Positions 11,445 to 23,425 of a DNA stretch of 64,000 bases are shown here, piece after piece. Within the stretch, counting starts at the first letter, position 1; each line of letters starts with the position of its first letter. The DNA is from Pyrenula massariospora (lineage: Eukaryota; Ascomycota; Eurotiomycetes; Pyrenulales; Pyrenulaceae): assembly GCA_021030905.1 (NCBI GenBank), contig JAGFMI010000005.1:558001-622000 (forward strand), in the 5' to 3' direction. The notes beneath the pieces were generated by a model that ran no database searches, had not been told where the DNA came from, and saw only the letters and a program-made list of their open reading frames with translations. The translations under genes were made by a program, and so were the position numbers.

Positions 11445-12063
11445 GCGCGGGATGGTTGTAATAGAGTAGTAGAGGTCTCATAGGCTTAGAGATTCTATCA
11501 CTGTTAGTCATACCTAGGATATAGGTAGTCTGCGCGGGGAACATATTGCTGCAGTAGGGCGAAATTTCTCTGCGGCTTTCATTGCTTTCGAGAGCAGCTT
11601 GGACTAAAAACACAAAGTTTTACATGGACAGTGATTTATAATTCTCTCCGATATAGAAGACCACATAGTTTGTGGATTATTCATCTGTTCAGCTTTCTAG
11701 TACCTCTTGACCAGAAAGGCTTCCCTCTTGCCCAGCTGCCCTCCCTTGCTTGGGCTATGCTACCTTGAACGTACGACCTAAGTCAGCAGCAGCACAAGAT
11801 TCGCTCTGTAGTAAGATATCAATGGCGACGACGAAATCTGGAAGAATATTCGAAGTCTGTTATATCTCCTATACCAATCTCCTAGATCGTCAAATTTCAG
11901 CTGGCTGGGCCTAGCAGCGCTGGAGATGACGGCCTAAGTTAGCGCAATTGCTGCAGTCAGTGAAGCTTCAACGAACCGCAAGAGCCTATTCTCTCCTTCC
12001 TCAAGCGAAAGTCCCTTTGTGGCCTGGCTTAGTATTTCGATCTCCTGAGAGTCTTCTTGATGA
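11445..12063. other. Intergenic between convergent P450 and LSM12 genes
   Basis: Shared 3' flanks, 619 bp. I see no coding frame, RNA or repeat. Confidence 0.5.
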
Positions 12064-12997
12064 TCAGCCTCCCTTCCTCATCCCAACACCATTCTTTGGT
12101 AGCGCAGGAGGTGTGCTTTGAAGGTCAATGTTCGTCCGTTTCAAGTCTAATTTGCCGCGCTCCATCTCAAGCTACGGCGCGAGTCGCATGTTAGCTAAAT
12201 CTAGCCAGTGCTCATAGAAATTGGTAAACCAGTCTAAATTGCCAATTCGAGAAGAAGTATGGACTTACCACCTTCCTTACTCTCACTAATGCAACCCCTT
12301 CTCCACCGGGCACATTCCGACAGTCGCCCACCCGATATGGATGTTCGATTACAACCGAATCACTGACTAACATAGCCGTCCCATGCCACCGAATGGGCAT
12401 TGTTCTGGCCAACGCATCGAATATCTCTTGAGATTCTTTGCTGGTCCCCTTCGGTCCTTTGTTTTGCTCTTTCAGCTGTAGAGCACGGACGGCCGACTCT
12501 TCGCGGGCACGTAGCGCGCGGATATCAAGAGGCGATAGAGAGGGCAGCGCGGAGGAGAAAGGGGCAGAGGCAGTAGTTTCTGAAGCTACGGGAAGGGATA
12601 GGATTGTCGGCGCCGAAGCTAATTGAGAAATTGGAATAACATGAACAGTGCCGGCAAAGGCTTGAGGAGAGGCGGATGAGGGAGATGTAATAAGCATCAA
12701 TAGGTTCGTAGTCGGGTCGGCGGTGTGAAGAGTGCCTTCGAGAGTAAGCGAGGTCGGCTGTTGGGTTGTGAGACGCACTCTGTTGAAAACGTGATTGTCA
12801 GTACATGCGAAAAGATCAGTGGTCATTGCAGTCAAGTGCAGAAACAATCGAGAAACACAATTTTGGACCCACCTCGCACCGATCGCGCCACTCAGTGCCT
12901 CGTTCAAAGATACAATATTAGCTGGATTGGTCTGCGGTAGAGCCGGCGCGGTTTTGGCGTTCGTGTTGGTCCCGGCATTCTGACGCTGTTTGTCCAT
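12064..12997 (-). CDS. LSM12: LSM12 homologue (LSm N-domain plus anticodon-binding-like AD domain)
   Basis: Three exons (12997-12873, 12779-12269, 12171-12064) give 247 aa; introns are 93 and 97 nt. The N-terminal part (SLNEALSGAIGAR, then LTLEGTLHTADPTTNLLMLI) matches the LSM12 Sm-like fold. The middle (LDIRALRAREESAVR, QEIFDALARTMPIRWHGTAML, VIEHPYRVGDC) matches the AD domain. The short last exon (LEMERGKLDLKR...) supplies the usual basic C-terminus. Yeast LSM12 binds ribosomes/Pbp1 and tRNA-related complexes; a similar cytosolic RNA-binding role is inferred. Fungal members are of comparable length. Confidence 0.87.
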
Positions 12998-13660
12998 CCT
13001 TATGGTGGTTGTAGCAGAATTAGGGGGGGGGACAATCGTATGCGTGAGATTGTAAGTCGGTCACTGGGTGTCGAAACCTAGACCGTTACTTAGGCTCGTG
13101 TCAGTGAAGACAGAAGCAAGGTAAACCAGATCCAGAGTATACGACCAAAAATTTGCAAGTTCAAGGCACGGTAGAAAAGAAAGAGAAAACGGTCGCTAGG
13201 AAAACAAAAAACAAAAGAAGAAAACGAAGAGAGGAGACTCGTTAGTCGACAAGGTTTTGTAGCACCGTGTTTCCTGGAGAGCTTCTTTTGTTGTCGTCGA
13301 GGGTCCGACCGGAGGTCGTTGGGGTCGACATGCGCAGCTAGATGAGGTTTAGGCCGAAATCTGCTATCCTAGCTCCCGCACCCCGGAACCGCTCGTGCCG
13401 CTTAACCTTCGGGGTGTGGTAAGGGAAGACCGCGTCTCATGGTTGCTGATACATTTTGTTCGCCAATTCGAGGTATTCATATGTCTGAAGGCCAGTCTAC
13501 AGTCTGCTGAAAATAAATCTGTGTCTAATTACACTTTCTACAATCTCATTTTCTGTCATCCAATGCAACTTGACCTACTTCGGCAAAGGCAAATACGATG
13601 CGTCTTCCTTTCATGCTAAGGAAGGCTGAACCATCAGGCGCTCGAGCTGCATGGAGAATC
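12998..13660. other. Intergenic upstream of LSM12
   Basis: Contains an A/G-rich tract at about 13160-13240, seen as a pyrimidine tract on the LSM12 sense strand. That is common in fungal promoters and 5' leaders. Otherwise I see nothing. Confidence 0.45.
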
Positions 13661-15462
13661 TTAAGCAGTGTAGGTTGATGCGGACACATTTCCTCCTCTG
13701 CCCGTCCAGTTGACATGGATATCCTTTCCCAGCGGATATTTGTCGCTTGCAAACTCCGGCTTGATCCTGAATGTGTGGGCGCCAAAGTAGTCACGCTGTG
13801 CCTGTAAAAGGTTGGCGGGTAGGTCCTTTGTTCGATATCCATCGTAGAAGCTCAGGGCGGTCGTGAATGCGGGTGTGGGAATGCCCCACAAAGCACCTTT
13901 ACTGACTACGTCGCGCCAGCCAGGTTGTGCCTTGTGGATGGCTTTGTTGAAGAAGTCATCGAAGAGGAGGTTTTCGAGGTCTGGGTTCTTCCGGTACGCG
14001 CTTGTGATATCCTTCAGGAATACTGATCGGATGATGCAGCCGCCTCGCCACATCAGAGCTATGGAGGGCTTATTGAGCTTCCAGCCGTATTCTTTTGCCG
14101 CCTATATCTTGGTCAGCTGACACGCATTGAATCCAGGGTTCGAAACTTACATTCTGAATTAGCATGAATCCCTGAGCATATGAAATAATCTTTGATGCAT
14201 AGAGGGCTTGTTCAAGATTGTCAATGAACTCTTGTTTATTGCCGGTGAAATTGGGCTCGGGCCCAGAAAGGAGTTTTGAGGCACGGCCACGTTCATCCTT
14301 GAGGGAACTAAGACACCGAGCAAACACTGCTTCACCAATCAGAGTGACGGGCATTCCGAGGTCGAGAGCATTGATGGCCGTCCATTTTCCTGTTCCCTTC
14401 TGGCCGGCTGCGTCTAAGATTTTCTCGACCAGCGACGAGCCGTCATCATCCTGATATCGGAGAACGTCGCGGGTAATCTCGATAAGGAAGGAGTCCAGGA
14501 CGCCTTTGTTCCATTTGTCAAACACATCTCCCATTTCCTTATCGTTCAGGCCTATTCCACGTTTCATGATATCATACGCCTGAGATCAATGTTACCCTTG
14601 GCCAAAATGCAGAACTTGCATTTCCAATACTGACCTCCGATATGAGTTGCATGTCACCATATTCGATGCCGTTGTGGACCATCTTCACGTAATGTCCAGC
14701 GCCGTCGTCACCAACCCAGTCACAGCATGGTTCGCCATCAGACTTGGCTGCAATGCTCTGAAAGACATCTTTGATGTAGGGCCATGCCTCTTCATTTCCT
14801 CCAGGCATCAAGCTGGGGCCGTATCGGGCACCTTCTTCACCGCCGGATACTCCGGTCCCAACAAATCGGATACCTTTCGTTGCAAGGTATTTGGCTCGAC
14901 GATTTGAGTCCGGGAAATGGGAATTGCCTCCGTCGATGATGATATCACCCTTGTCGCAGAAAGGGAGGAGGGCCTCGATGAAGTCGTCCACTGCCTTGCC
15001 GGCCATGACCAGCAACATCATCCGGCGGGGCTTCTTCAGCAGTTTGGTAAATTCTTCTATTGAATGTGCACCAACTATAGATTTTCCTGTACAGCCTCTA
15101 TCAGCTCACCATCACGATCTGCAAACAATTATTGTACCCTTTGCTTCATTGTCAATGAATCTATCGACCTTTGCGACGGTGCGGTTGAATGCAATGACGG
15201 TGAATCCATGATCAGCAGCGTTCATGATCAGGTTCTGGCCCATGACGGCCAAACCGATGAGACCGAAATCACCCCTAGTTTCATCTTGCGCAGCAGAGCC
15301 GACATTGATGCCGGCCAACCGCGCACTGCGGTTAGCAGAAGATCGTGGTCAACACATCACAGTCATATCAGGCCGAGCAAGGTATTAGGACTAATTTTCG
15401 AGCTCAAAGACTCGCGATTGTGGCCATGGTACTGAAAGGGGTACTCACTGTGGTTCTGACAT
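13661..15462 (-). CDS. gnd1: 6-phosphogluconate dehydrogenase, decarboxylating
   Basis: Five exons (15462-15449, 15325-15138, 15086-14635, 14579-14151, 14101-13661) give 507 aa. Introns are 123, 51, 55 and 49 nt. The coenzyme fingerprint [11 protein letters not shown] is near the N-terminus. [22 protein letters not shown] and the catalytic [15 protein letters not shown] follow. The family signature [13 protein letters not shown] and the C-terminal GGCIIRS region are intact. It converts 6-phosphogluconate to ribulose-5-phosphate, CO2 and NADPH in the oxidative pentose phosphate pathway (cytosol). The first coding exon is only 14 nt (MSEP plus two bases). The N-terminus is about 15 aa longer than usual, so the start is the least certain part. 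Confidence 0.94.
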
Positions 15463-16245
15463 TTTGAGTTTCTCCCAACGGTGAATTGGTGGCCTCGGGG
15501 AATGAACGGAACACGGTGAAGCTGCTCAAGTCACGTAGAAAAGGGCAGCAGAGAGTGTGGCGAGAATTCTGGCGGAGAGAGCCACAGCGAAGGTCAATCT
15601 GTGGACAGAGGGAGGAACGGAAGATGAGGGATTTGTGATGCAAGCAAACGAAGAAGCGGGTGTCACGGTGCGTTGCGGTGCAGTCTTTGCAGCGGTGGTG
15701 GGGCAGCTGCCTCATCCATCATTCCCAGACGAGGGGCAGCCGCCGAAATACACGGCGATGCTTGGGAGTTACTAAGCTCGCCGGCCGTCCCGCAACGACA
15801 GATCAAGCTTCTACGACAACAATCTGATAGAGCCACTCGCTTCTCAAGGCAGAGAATTCCCTTGCATGGCTCAATTGAGGGCAGTAGGCTTGTCAGACCC
15901 CCGGCCTTCAAGGTCAGGCCAGCCGAGCACCGCGTAGCGCCGGGACCTTTCCGCACCAGCCAAACCACGCTACTGGTAAACCATTGTCGGTGGGCCTTCG
16001 GGCTGGGAGCAATTTTATACCCGTCTTAATCTCCAGCCCACACTCGTGCAGCCCATCAACACATCGCGCTCGACTCATCACCCATCTTAACCGCCGTACC
16101 TCTCGCTATCCTTTTTCTACCAACGCATTTGTGACTGGATAAAGGCCCACGCCGTTCCGTCAACCGCGCCCGAGCTGGCGCACCAGGTTAGGTACGTTCT
16201 TGCGCCAAGGTGCAACCAACACCTATTTAAGACCACCCATTCATC
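15463..16245. promoter_or_regulatory. Divergent promoter region, gnd1 / RBM42-like gene
   Basis: A 783-bp gap between head-to-head genes. A C/T-rich stretch at about 16030-16130 precedes the RBM42-like gene. There is no coding frame with family resemblance. Bidirectional control is inferred from orientation. Confidence 0.4.
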
Positions 16246-17331
16246 ATGTCCTATCCGCCGCCTCCAGGTTTTGCGAGCAGATCCTCCTCTTCGACTCCTC
16301 AACCCACCAATCTTCCTCCGCGCCCTCCTCCGTCCGCCAATGCCCCGCCACCGCCATTCAAAACAAGTCACTCGAATGGCCTTCAAAACAGCCCTAGACC
16401 AGCAGTATCTGGCGCTGCAAATGCCTTCACTGCATTCGCGCCTCGATCCGTGACCTCGTCAAATTTTCGAAGCACTACCTCAACTCCGCCTACCTATTCT
16501 GCTCCTCCAGTCACCAATTACTCGACCAGCGCACAGCAATCGCAAAATCAAGACGCCTACCAAGCAAATTTCTCTCAGTATCCCGGCCAGCAATATGCTG
16601 CTTCCCAACCTTTTTCCATCCGCAATCCTTTCGTTCCCACCGGGACTGACTCGTACGGCGGCTCCAATGGCTATGGTACCCAGGATAATTACGACCCGGA
16701 GATGGAGGCTCAGATAGCGCAATGGCAGTCCGCTTACGCAGGTAAAGACTCAGACGCCAACAAGACTACCATCCGTCGCGACGGCGCTGCCTCTGCCACT
16801 GGTGCCAACACCGGCCCGCTTGGACCCAGCAGCCGCGGTGACCAGGACAAGAAGGACACGCCAAAGACGGTGGTCCGCTCTGGCGGCGGCCAGTCCTGGC
16901 AAGACTCCTCTCTGCTCGAGTGGGACCCGGCTCATTTTCGGCTGTTTGTCGGAAACCTGGCGGGTGAAGTGACGGATGACAGTCTGCTCAAAGCCTTTTC
17001 CAAATACCCTTCGGTACAAAAGGCTAGAGTGGTGCGGGATAAGCGCACCACAAAGTCAAAAGGGTTTGGGTTTGTGAGTTTCAGCGATGGCGACGAATAC
17101 TTTCAGGCAGCGAGAGAGATGAATGGAAAATACATTGGGAGTCATCCGGTGCTACTGAGAAAGAGTACGACGGAGATCCGGCCAACGGCGCAAAAGGATG
17201 ATCGGCGGAATGGCAAGTTTGGGAAGGGAGGTCATGGGAAAGGAAAAGGAGGAGGTGGGGGCAAGACGGAGAGGGGCGGGGTGGAGAAGAAGCCGGCAAA
17301 GACGAAGGGAGGCTTGAAGATCTTGGGTTGA
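16246..17331 (+). CDS. RBM42: RBM42-like RNA-binding protein (single RRM)
   Basis: A single exon encodes 361 aa. Residues 1-130 are Pro/Ser/Gln-rich and disordered. The RRM spans about 230-308, with RNP2 LFVGNL (233-238) and RNP1 KGFGFVSF (272-279). The strings VVRDKRTTKSKGFGFVSF and AAREMNGKYIGSHPV are characteristic of the RBM42 subfamily. The C-terminus is Gly/Lys-rich (GKGGHGKGKGGGGGK) and ends KTKGGLKILG. It probably binds pre-mRNA/mRNA in the nucleus. The start ATG is the first in frame after a pyrimidine-rich leader. Confidence 0.9.
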   Translation: MSYPPPPGFASRSSSSTPQPTNLPPRPPPSANAPPPPFKTSHSNGLQNSPRPAVSGAANAFTAFAPRSVTSSNFRSTTSTPPTYSAPPVTNYSTSAQQSQNQDAYQANFSQYPGQQYAASQPFSIRNPFVPTGTDSYGGSNGYGTQDNYDPEMEAQIAQWQSAYAGKDSDANKTTIRRDGAASATGANTGPLGPSSRGDQDKKDTPKTVVRSGGGQSWQDSSLLEWDPAHFRLFVGNLAGEVTDDSLLKAFSKYPSVQKARVVRDKRTTKSKGFGFVSFSDGDEYFQAAREMNGKYIGSHPVLLRKSTTEIRPTAQKDDRRNGKFGKGGHGKGKGGGGGKTERGGVEKKPAKTKGGLKILG

Positions 17332-17621
17332 AGTCTGCCTTAGTACTCTGCTTGAGGTCGGAATTGATAACGACCATCTTTGTGTGTATCCTTTAGCGAG
17401 GAGTTCCGTGGCGGGTCCAGAAGATCATATGGTAATGCAGGTATTGGGTGAATATAGAGATACAAATACATAGCGCAAAATGTCTCTAGATTCGATTTCT
17501 CTAGATTCGATTTTGAAACATTGTACATCCAAACCCACCCAATCTAGAGACGCGAAAATTGACAACGCCATCGCAAAACAGGACGACATTGGATGGGACA
17601 ACCCTCCCAACGCTTTGAACA
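17332..17621. other. Convergent 3' intergenic region
   Basis: A 290-bp gap between the convergent RBM42-like and SLC35C2-like genes. It holds the short tandem and inverted repeats listed separately and no gene. Confidence 0.5.
17483..17512. repeat. 15-bp exact tandem duplication (x2)
   Basis: The unit TCTCTAGATTCGATT occurs twice back to back. An inverted copy, AATCTAGAGAC, lies at 17541-17551 and pairs with 17482-17492 (11 bp). The transcript could therefore form a hairpin between the two convergent 3' ends. Confidence 0.8.
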
Positions 17622-19190
17622 TCATCCCGGGCTCACGTCTCCACTCCGCCTCCCCCTTTCCGCTATCGACCTCCGCACCCTAGCCTCTTCATCTCCCCCT
17701 TCACCTTCAACGTCCTCCTCCCCTCCCCCTCCAACAAGAGCATCCCCCTCCCCCTCTCCACCCTGCTCCGCCTCTCCCTCCACCACCGCATCCTTCCCCA
17801 AAACCTCCTCCCTCGCCTCCCTCCTCATCCTCGTAACCTTCAAATAATTATACCCGGCAATACTCACCAGCGTCACGCACAGCCCGCTGATATTGATCGG
17901 GGTCAGCGGGTCATGGTACCGCAGCTCCGCGGCCGTGATGGTCATGACCTCCTTGAAGATACCGCAGATAGACAACGTGACCACATTCGTGCGCCGCAGC
18001 AGCGCAAACTCGGACGCGATCATGCAGAACGCGATCGCGCCGGGGCAGAGGAGTATGAGCACGCCGACGACGCTGCCCTTGGCGGCGGCGAGCTCGGACA
18101 GGCCGGTTGCGATGTGGGAGGGGCCTTCGGCGAAGAGGGCGAGGGTGAAGAGGGTGGCGAACATGATGGGGGTGAGGAGCCACATGGTGGCGATGGGGTT
18201 GGCGGTGGCGGGGTGGCGGAGGAGGAGGATCTGGGTGAGGGCCCAGCGGAAGCCGGAGAAGCAGGAGGAGAGGAGGATGAGGGTGAAGCCGAGGAGGTGG
18301 AAGGCGGCTTCGCCGGCGACCATCATGACGACGCCGGCGGTCATGGTGGCGATGATGAGGATGAGTTTGAGGGAGGGCGTTTCGAGCCGGAAGAGGAAGG
18401 CGAAGAGGAGGACGAAGGCCAGGGCGGAGGATTTGCACATGGTGTAGAAGGTGAGGGAGATGAATTCGAGCGACATGTTGCCGAGGCCGATGTCGAGGGA
18501 AGTGGCGCTGCCACAGGGGACGAGGCGTGTGAGGTAGAAGATGGGGGTTATGGTTGGGGTTGGAGATTGGGAGGGTGTGAGGGGAGTATACGACGAGGTT
18601 GGCGGCTTCGGGCGGAGACGGGGGATGAAGTATAGGATGGTGGAAGCGAGGCAGAACTGTACGGCCATGTGAAGTGAGGTTGCAAACATTGGATAGCGAA
18701 ACTTGATGCTTTTGTCCTTGGAGAACATCTCCTTGTTGTACTACAGGAGAGTTAGATATAGTGTTACTAGAAGGCTGAGGAGAAGGGCACCTACGATTGA
18801 CAGTGTGATTGAGAAGGTATACCAAGATACTATGAGGAGAGCGTTAACAAGCAGCGTCTTGACGACACTCTTGTCTGCGTCCCATTTCTCTTCCTTTGTC
18901 ATCGAGGATGTACCAGCTATCCGGACGTCCAGCTGATTCCTTGCCATATTCCTCGCATGGTACCTGTTTCTTTCCTTGGAAGTTAAGCCCATTTCTTCGT
19001 CAATCTCGTCTCCATTTTCTGAATTTATATCGTTCATCTCTAGTTCTTCGCTTGGAGATCTTGAGGCCGCGGATCCCTCCTCCTGTCCGACTGCCATACT
19101 GCCTTCATTGGAATTGCTCTGGTGAAGGTCGGCCTCGCTATCATTTGTCCGAAGCAAGGGATCTGGAGGACTCGATTTCCTAGGGTTCAT
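17622..19190 (-). CDS. Drug/metabolite-type nucleotide-sugar transporter, SLC35C2-like (TPT family)
   Basis: Two exons (19190-18795, 18740-17622) with a 54-nt intron give 504 aa. The first ATG in frame is at 19190. The N-terminal 95 residues are acidic and cytosolic. The first helix spans the intron (VVKTLLVNALLIVSWYTFSITLSI then YNKEMFSKD). About nine more hydrophobic segments follow. LDIGLGNMSLEFISLTFYTM and FSGFRWALTQILL are typical of the triose-phosphate/SLC35C branch. The C-terminal 75 residues are Gly/Glu-rich. Family members move nucleotide sugars or related solutes in Golgi/ER membranes; the substrate is not predictable. Exon 2 is very GC-rich at third positions, which opens long spurious frames on both strands. 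Confidence 0.88.
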
Positions 19191-20166
19191 AGTATTTTGG
19201 CAGTACCATTCCAATGGAGAACATAGGTCGGGCTGGTGGAGATGTGTTCACAAGAGTTTCGGGAAGTGTTATGGTGTTGCTTGGATTGCCCAGCTGACCA
19301 TGAGGGTTGAGTTGACCAAAGGGTTGATCATGCCGGACGCACTTATGGCTTCGATACAAGCATTTGATGGCGAGGTCTTAAATTCTGAGTCGTATACAAT
19401 GTTGAAATATCCAGGCGGCTTTTTCAAAGGGCTGCTTGCGACGCTAATTAGACCTCGCCGTCAGCAGTCATGGATCTGAGGTTGGATGTCACGCGCTTAC
19501 CGCTTTGAGGAAATTTTGGAGAAAGACCAGACAGCTTAGGAGACGGACACGACAATCTGTTTCTATTCCGGCCTACACATCGACATGGTCTCTGGCTCTC
19601 CAGGACCTTGTCATAACTTCGTACCGGTCTCAATATCACTGCACTCAAGCCCCGATATAAGTCAGCGGCTCCGGCATTCAATTCGAGCTCTATCACTCCG
19701 CATTGTAGAGTCAGCCTGGATCTGACGGTCTTCACCTTAATTTACCAGCTCGTCGATAACAGATTTATCAAAAGCTTTGTAGTTCCCAAGAGAGTTCTCC
19801 TTCTGCTATGCCATTGTCGAGCTTCATAAAGCCTAGACACGATTATAACAACCTTAGATGGTAACTCTCGCCCCGTGCAGTTCAGTCAACAACGAACGGG
19901 GCTCGATAATTTTGCGAATTTGTTTCTGTCGATATCTGAATAGTATGCTCCCCATCCTAACCCACCTACCCAAATCCACCCACCAAAATCCTCCTTCTTT
20001 CCCCCAAGCCTCGCTTAGATGTGATGAAGACCAAGACAAAGGCACTAGAAACTTTGCAGATGTGCGCCAGACTTCGAACTACGTCCGCCACCATGCTATC
20101 TTCAATACAGCACAACCCTGAGCGCCTTCAATGCAGTGGTGATGGAGAATTGATGTTGATGCTTGC
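19191..20166. other. Intergenic upstream of the SLC35C2-like gene
   Basis: About 975 bp with short unsupported frames only. No repeat or RNA was recognised. Confidence 0.45.
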
Positions 20167-22909
20167 CTAAACGATGCCATAGACGCGCTTCGCGACGTAA
20201 AAGCAGACAACAGCAAAAACGACTAGACCCGCGGTGACTGTTGCAAACACACATTAGCCAAATACTAAATAGACAAGACGACATGCGAAAACATAGAGCA
20301 AAAGACGTACTCGACCAAAACCAATACAAATTATCAATCTCCTGCCCTGGCACCTTCACATTCATCCCCCACATTCCACAAATGATGTTCATCGGCAACA
20401 CAATCGTCCCCAACACTGTTAATTTCCCAAGCACATCCGCCGTCTTTTCCTGCCTCTCGTTCATCCGGATATTGATTTGCGCCAGGTAATTCGAATGCGC
20501 ACGGCTTAGTAGCGTCTCGTAGTGGCTTAGATTGCTGGTCATGGTGAGGATGTGGTCCTGAATATCACCCAGGTAGAGGCCGATTTCAGTCTTGGGCGCA
20601 ACTTCCCATTGCTCGTTACAACGCTTTGCGAAGCCTTTGATGACATCGGCTTTATTGCCCAGGAGGCGGTAAAGACCCATGACTTTTTTCCGCCCCTCGC
20701 CTACACGGCGGAGCATGTCGCCGCCGCTGACATTCTCTGGGCTACCCTCAGGGTTGGATTTCTTCTCATTTATTGACGCGCCTGACGAGGAGGTGTGAGC
20801 ATTCATCTCGTCGGTATCTCTGTGAAGCTTAAGGATGGTGTCGTCGATGTCGTCAACCTCTTCTTCAATGGATTGGATGAGCGGGCCAAAGACGTCAGTA
20901 ATATCATCGATGATGGCATATGAGATCCAATCGGAACTGAGGATAAGATAGTCTTTTAACTGACGGATGCGGCGGCGAACGTTGGCGGGGTGGGGGCATT
21001 GCGAGAAGTGAAAGCTGAGCACGCCTTCTCTGAAGACTACGACGTACATGTTTACGGGTTCAAGATAATCTTCACTGCTTGGATCTTGCTCGAAGGTTCG
21101 GTAATTGATAAAGTAGTAGTTGCGGAATAGCTCGACCTTTTCACGAGCTTCTTCCATCATGATATCTTCCGCTGTCAAGGCATGTATACCGAAGGCCTTT
21201 GAGATGACACGCATTTCCATTTCCGTAGGACATAGCACATCCAGCCAGAAGGTAGGACGAGGACCGTATCTCTTCGTTTTCTGGGCTGATATAGCTCCTT
21301 TCGAAGGGGTTGCATGACCAGAGCCCTCTCGTGACTCAGCCTTCATTTCGCTGATCAGAGATGGCTGCCTTGTCACCTGAGCACTTTGAGACGTTGGGCT
21401 CGTTGGACCCCTGATATTGGTGCTTTGTGTCGAAGGTCCCTCTTCCTCATCATCTGAACTGTAATCACTGAGCTCGGGAGGATCTGGGATGAACAGTTCC
21501 TGGAAGTTACCGCCAGGCTGCACCAACTCCGATATCGTCTGCGCGTGTATTGTACTTTGGAACTCCTCATTGAAGTACGTGAATCGATACGGTGTGTCTT
21601 CTTCGACGCGGTGCCAGGCCGACTGCTGCGGTCTCAGCCTACCTCCAACAAGAACCGGTTCGCTAATCTTCTTAGCCCGAATTCCTTCACTTCTTTCCTC
21701 CTTCTCTTCCCTGCTCCACTCTTCGAACACAGATAGGTCTGGCCATTGGCGACGACGCCTTCTACGAGGGGCTCCGACGTACTCTTCAGGGCGGCCCCGA
21801 GCAAGAAAATCTTCTTCCGCGATTTCAGAGATACCCTCCGTCGGAAAGCATACATCATCCTCGACAGGTAAAGTAAGAGCGCGGCGCCTTCTAAATTCGC
21901 CATGCTCCAACCGAGGAGAAGGAGGGCTTGAAGTGACAGCGCTTGGTCCATCACCATCAACATCAATAACGCTATCATGAGGAGCTTCTCTTCGAAATTC
22001 GGGAGACCCGGGAGCTGGAAACTCTCCAACCATGACATCGTCGTAGCCCCCGATGGTTGGGCTACCTGGTACCGAAGGGGGATTGTTGACATCGTAGTCA
22101 CCTTGCTGATTCTGCCACGAGTTTTCCCGATTAAGAAGGCCCTTTCTCTTCCGTCTTGTCGAGCTGGAACTCGTAGAACTCTTTCGACGGCCAAGCCGAG
22201 TATGACTGCTGCTGAAATGGCTGCTGCTGAACAATCCATAGGATCGGCCAGTTTCGGAGGGACGTCGCTTTCTCGGTGAGGTTCCTATCAGAGGCGTTCT
22301 ATCATTTGTGTCTTGACCTTCATCTTCTGAATTGTTGTCCGAAGGTGGCTGAATTCGGTACATCGAGGATGACTGATTGCTTTCGAAGGAGGGAATACCG
22401 TTGGCATTTCGAGGAGAGCCCACCAAACGAGGATTGACATTGCCCGGGACAGGCGCTCGACTGTCTCGCCGAGGACGCATCAGGGGTTGGTCCCTAAGAC
22501 ATATTAGTTATATAAGGGATTTATCTCCAATTTCGGGATGAAATCACCTATGGTCCAAAAGTGCCTCGCTGTCCAGGCTCGTATTGCTCAAGTTAGCGCC
22601 ATTCGATCCCAGGCGATACAACGACTTCTGCGGAGCCGGTGACTGCCTTGAGGCTATTGTATCGGTTGTCGATCGAGGCACCGTAGGCAGTTCTGGTACA
22701 GTGGATTCCTCTGAAGGAGCTGCGAACGATTGCCTCCTGTTGCGCTTCTTCTTGCCGGCCCTATGCCTTTTCTTCTTGCGAGCCTCATTTGGCTGTTGTG
22801 ACGAGGGCTGGCTTGACTGAATTGCTGTTGATGATTCTGGTATGGTAGGTGGCCTGCCGGAGTTATTCTGAGGTGCCTTGCCAGGAGGTGGAGGAGGTAG
22901 GGGATGCAT
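20167..22909 (-). CDS. CorA-superfamily Mg2+ transporter, Alr1/Mnr2 type
   Basis: Three exons (22909-22548, 22493-20311, 20237-20167) give 871 aa; introns are 54 and 73 nt. The start is the ATG at 22909 (MHPLPPPPPGKAPQ); no ATG lies further upstream in frame. A long basic/Ser-rich cytosolic N-region (about 1-420) carries Arg/Lys clusters. Then comes the CorA core (RPTFWLDVLCPTEMEMR, FGIHALTAEDIMMEEAREKVE, SDWISYAIIDDITDVF). The first transmembrane helix ends in the hallmark GMN (about 830, CGMWGMN). The last exon supplies the second helix (ITAGLVVFAVVCFYV) and stop. It mediates Mg2+ uptake or release at the plasma membrane or, as for Mnr2, the vacuole. Confidence 0.92.
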
Positions 22910-23425
22910 CGCAGGGTGATTGCACTCTCTCTTTGAACCAGCAGTTGCGATGAGGATACCCAACAAGCGGCCAAGAAAGAAGGGCACGCGAGCAGGTTCC
23001 GACAATGGATGCGGGACACGAACCCAGACAAATTCGCTCGCTAAGACTCAAGCGCTTCGTTGGATCGAATGACTGCCGGCCGGAGGAAAAAATGAGGTCA
23101 ACCTGCGGATCGCTCCCCGCCAATTGGGGTTGGCCACTTTCAGTCCCCTCTTTGCACAAAACCATACAACGAGTGCCAGTTTGTTCAGAACGTCGGCACG
23201 CCGTTGACAGAGTAAGCAGGGGAATTGTGAAGTTCAGCCATGAACGAGGCTATTTGGAAATTTTGCTACATACAATCGTACAGAATGAAAGGAAATTCGT
23301 CGAGTCATGTCGCCCTGAGAATGCACCATCTCCAGAAAACCCCCAAAAAGCCTCCCAAACCCTCCCTCGAGAAAGCATCATGTCTCTTTTTCTCGAGAAA
23401 ATGCTCTCATGCATCTCTTAACGCC
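22910..23425. other. Intergenic between CorA-like and Lah-like genes
   Basis: 516 bp. Presumed promoter of the Mg2+ transporter and 3' flank of the giant gene. No feature was recognised. Confidence 0.45.

Noticed and set aside
17893-18635. Plus-strand open frames of 184 and 240 codons
   Set aside because: They lie wholly opposite the SLC35C2-like exon and consist of Gly/Glu/Arg low-complexity expected from its codon bias.
22910-23005. N-terminal extension of the CorA-like protein
   Set aside because: The frame stays open upstream but contains no ATG; the first ATG is at 22909.
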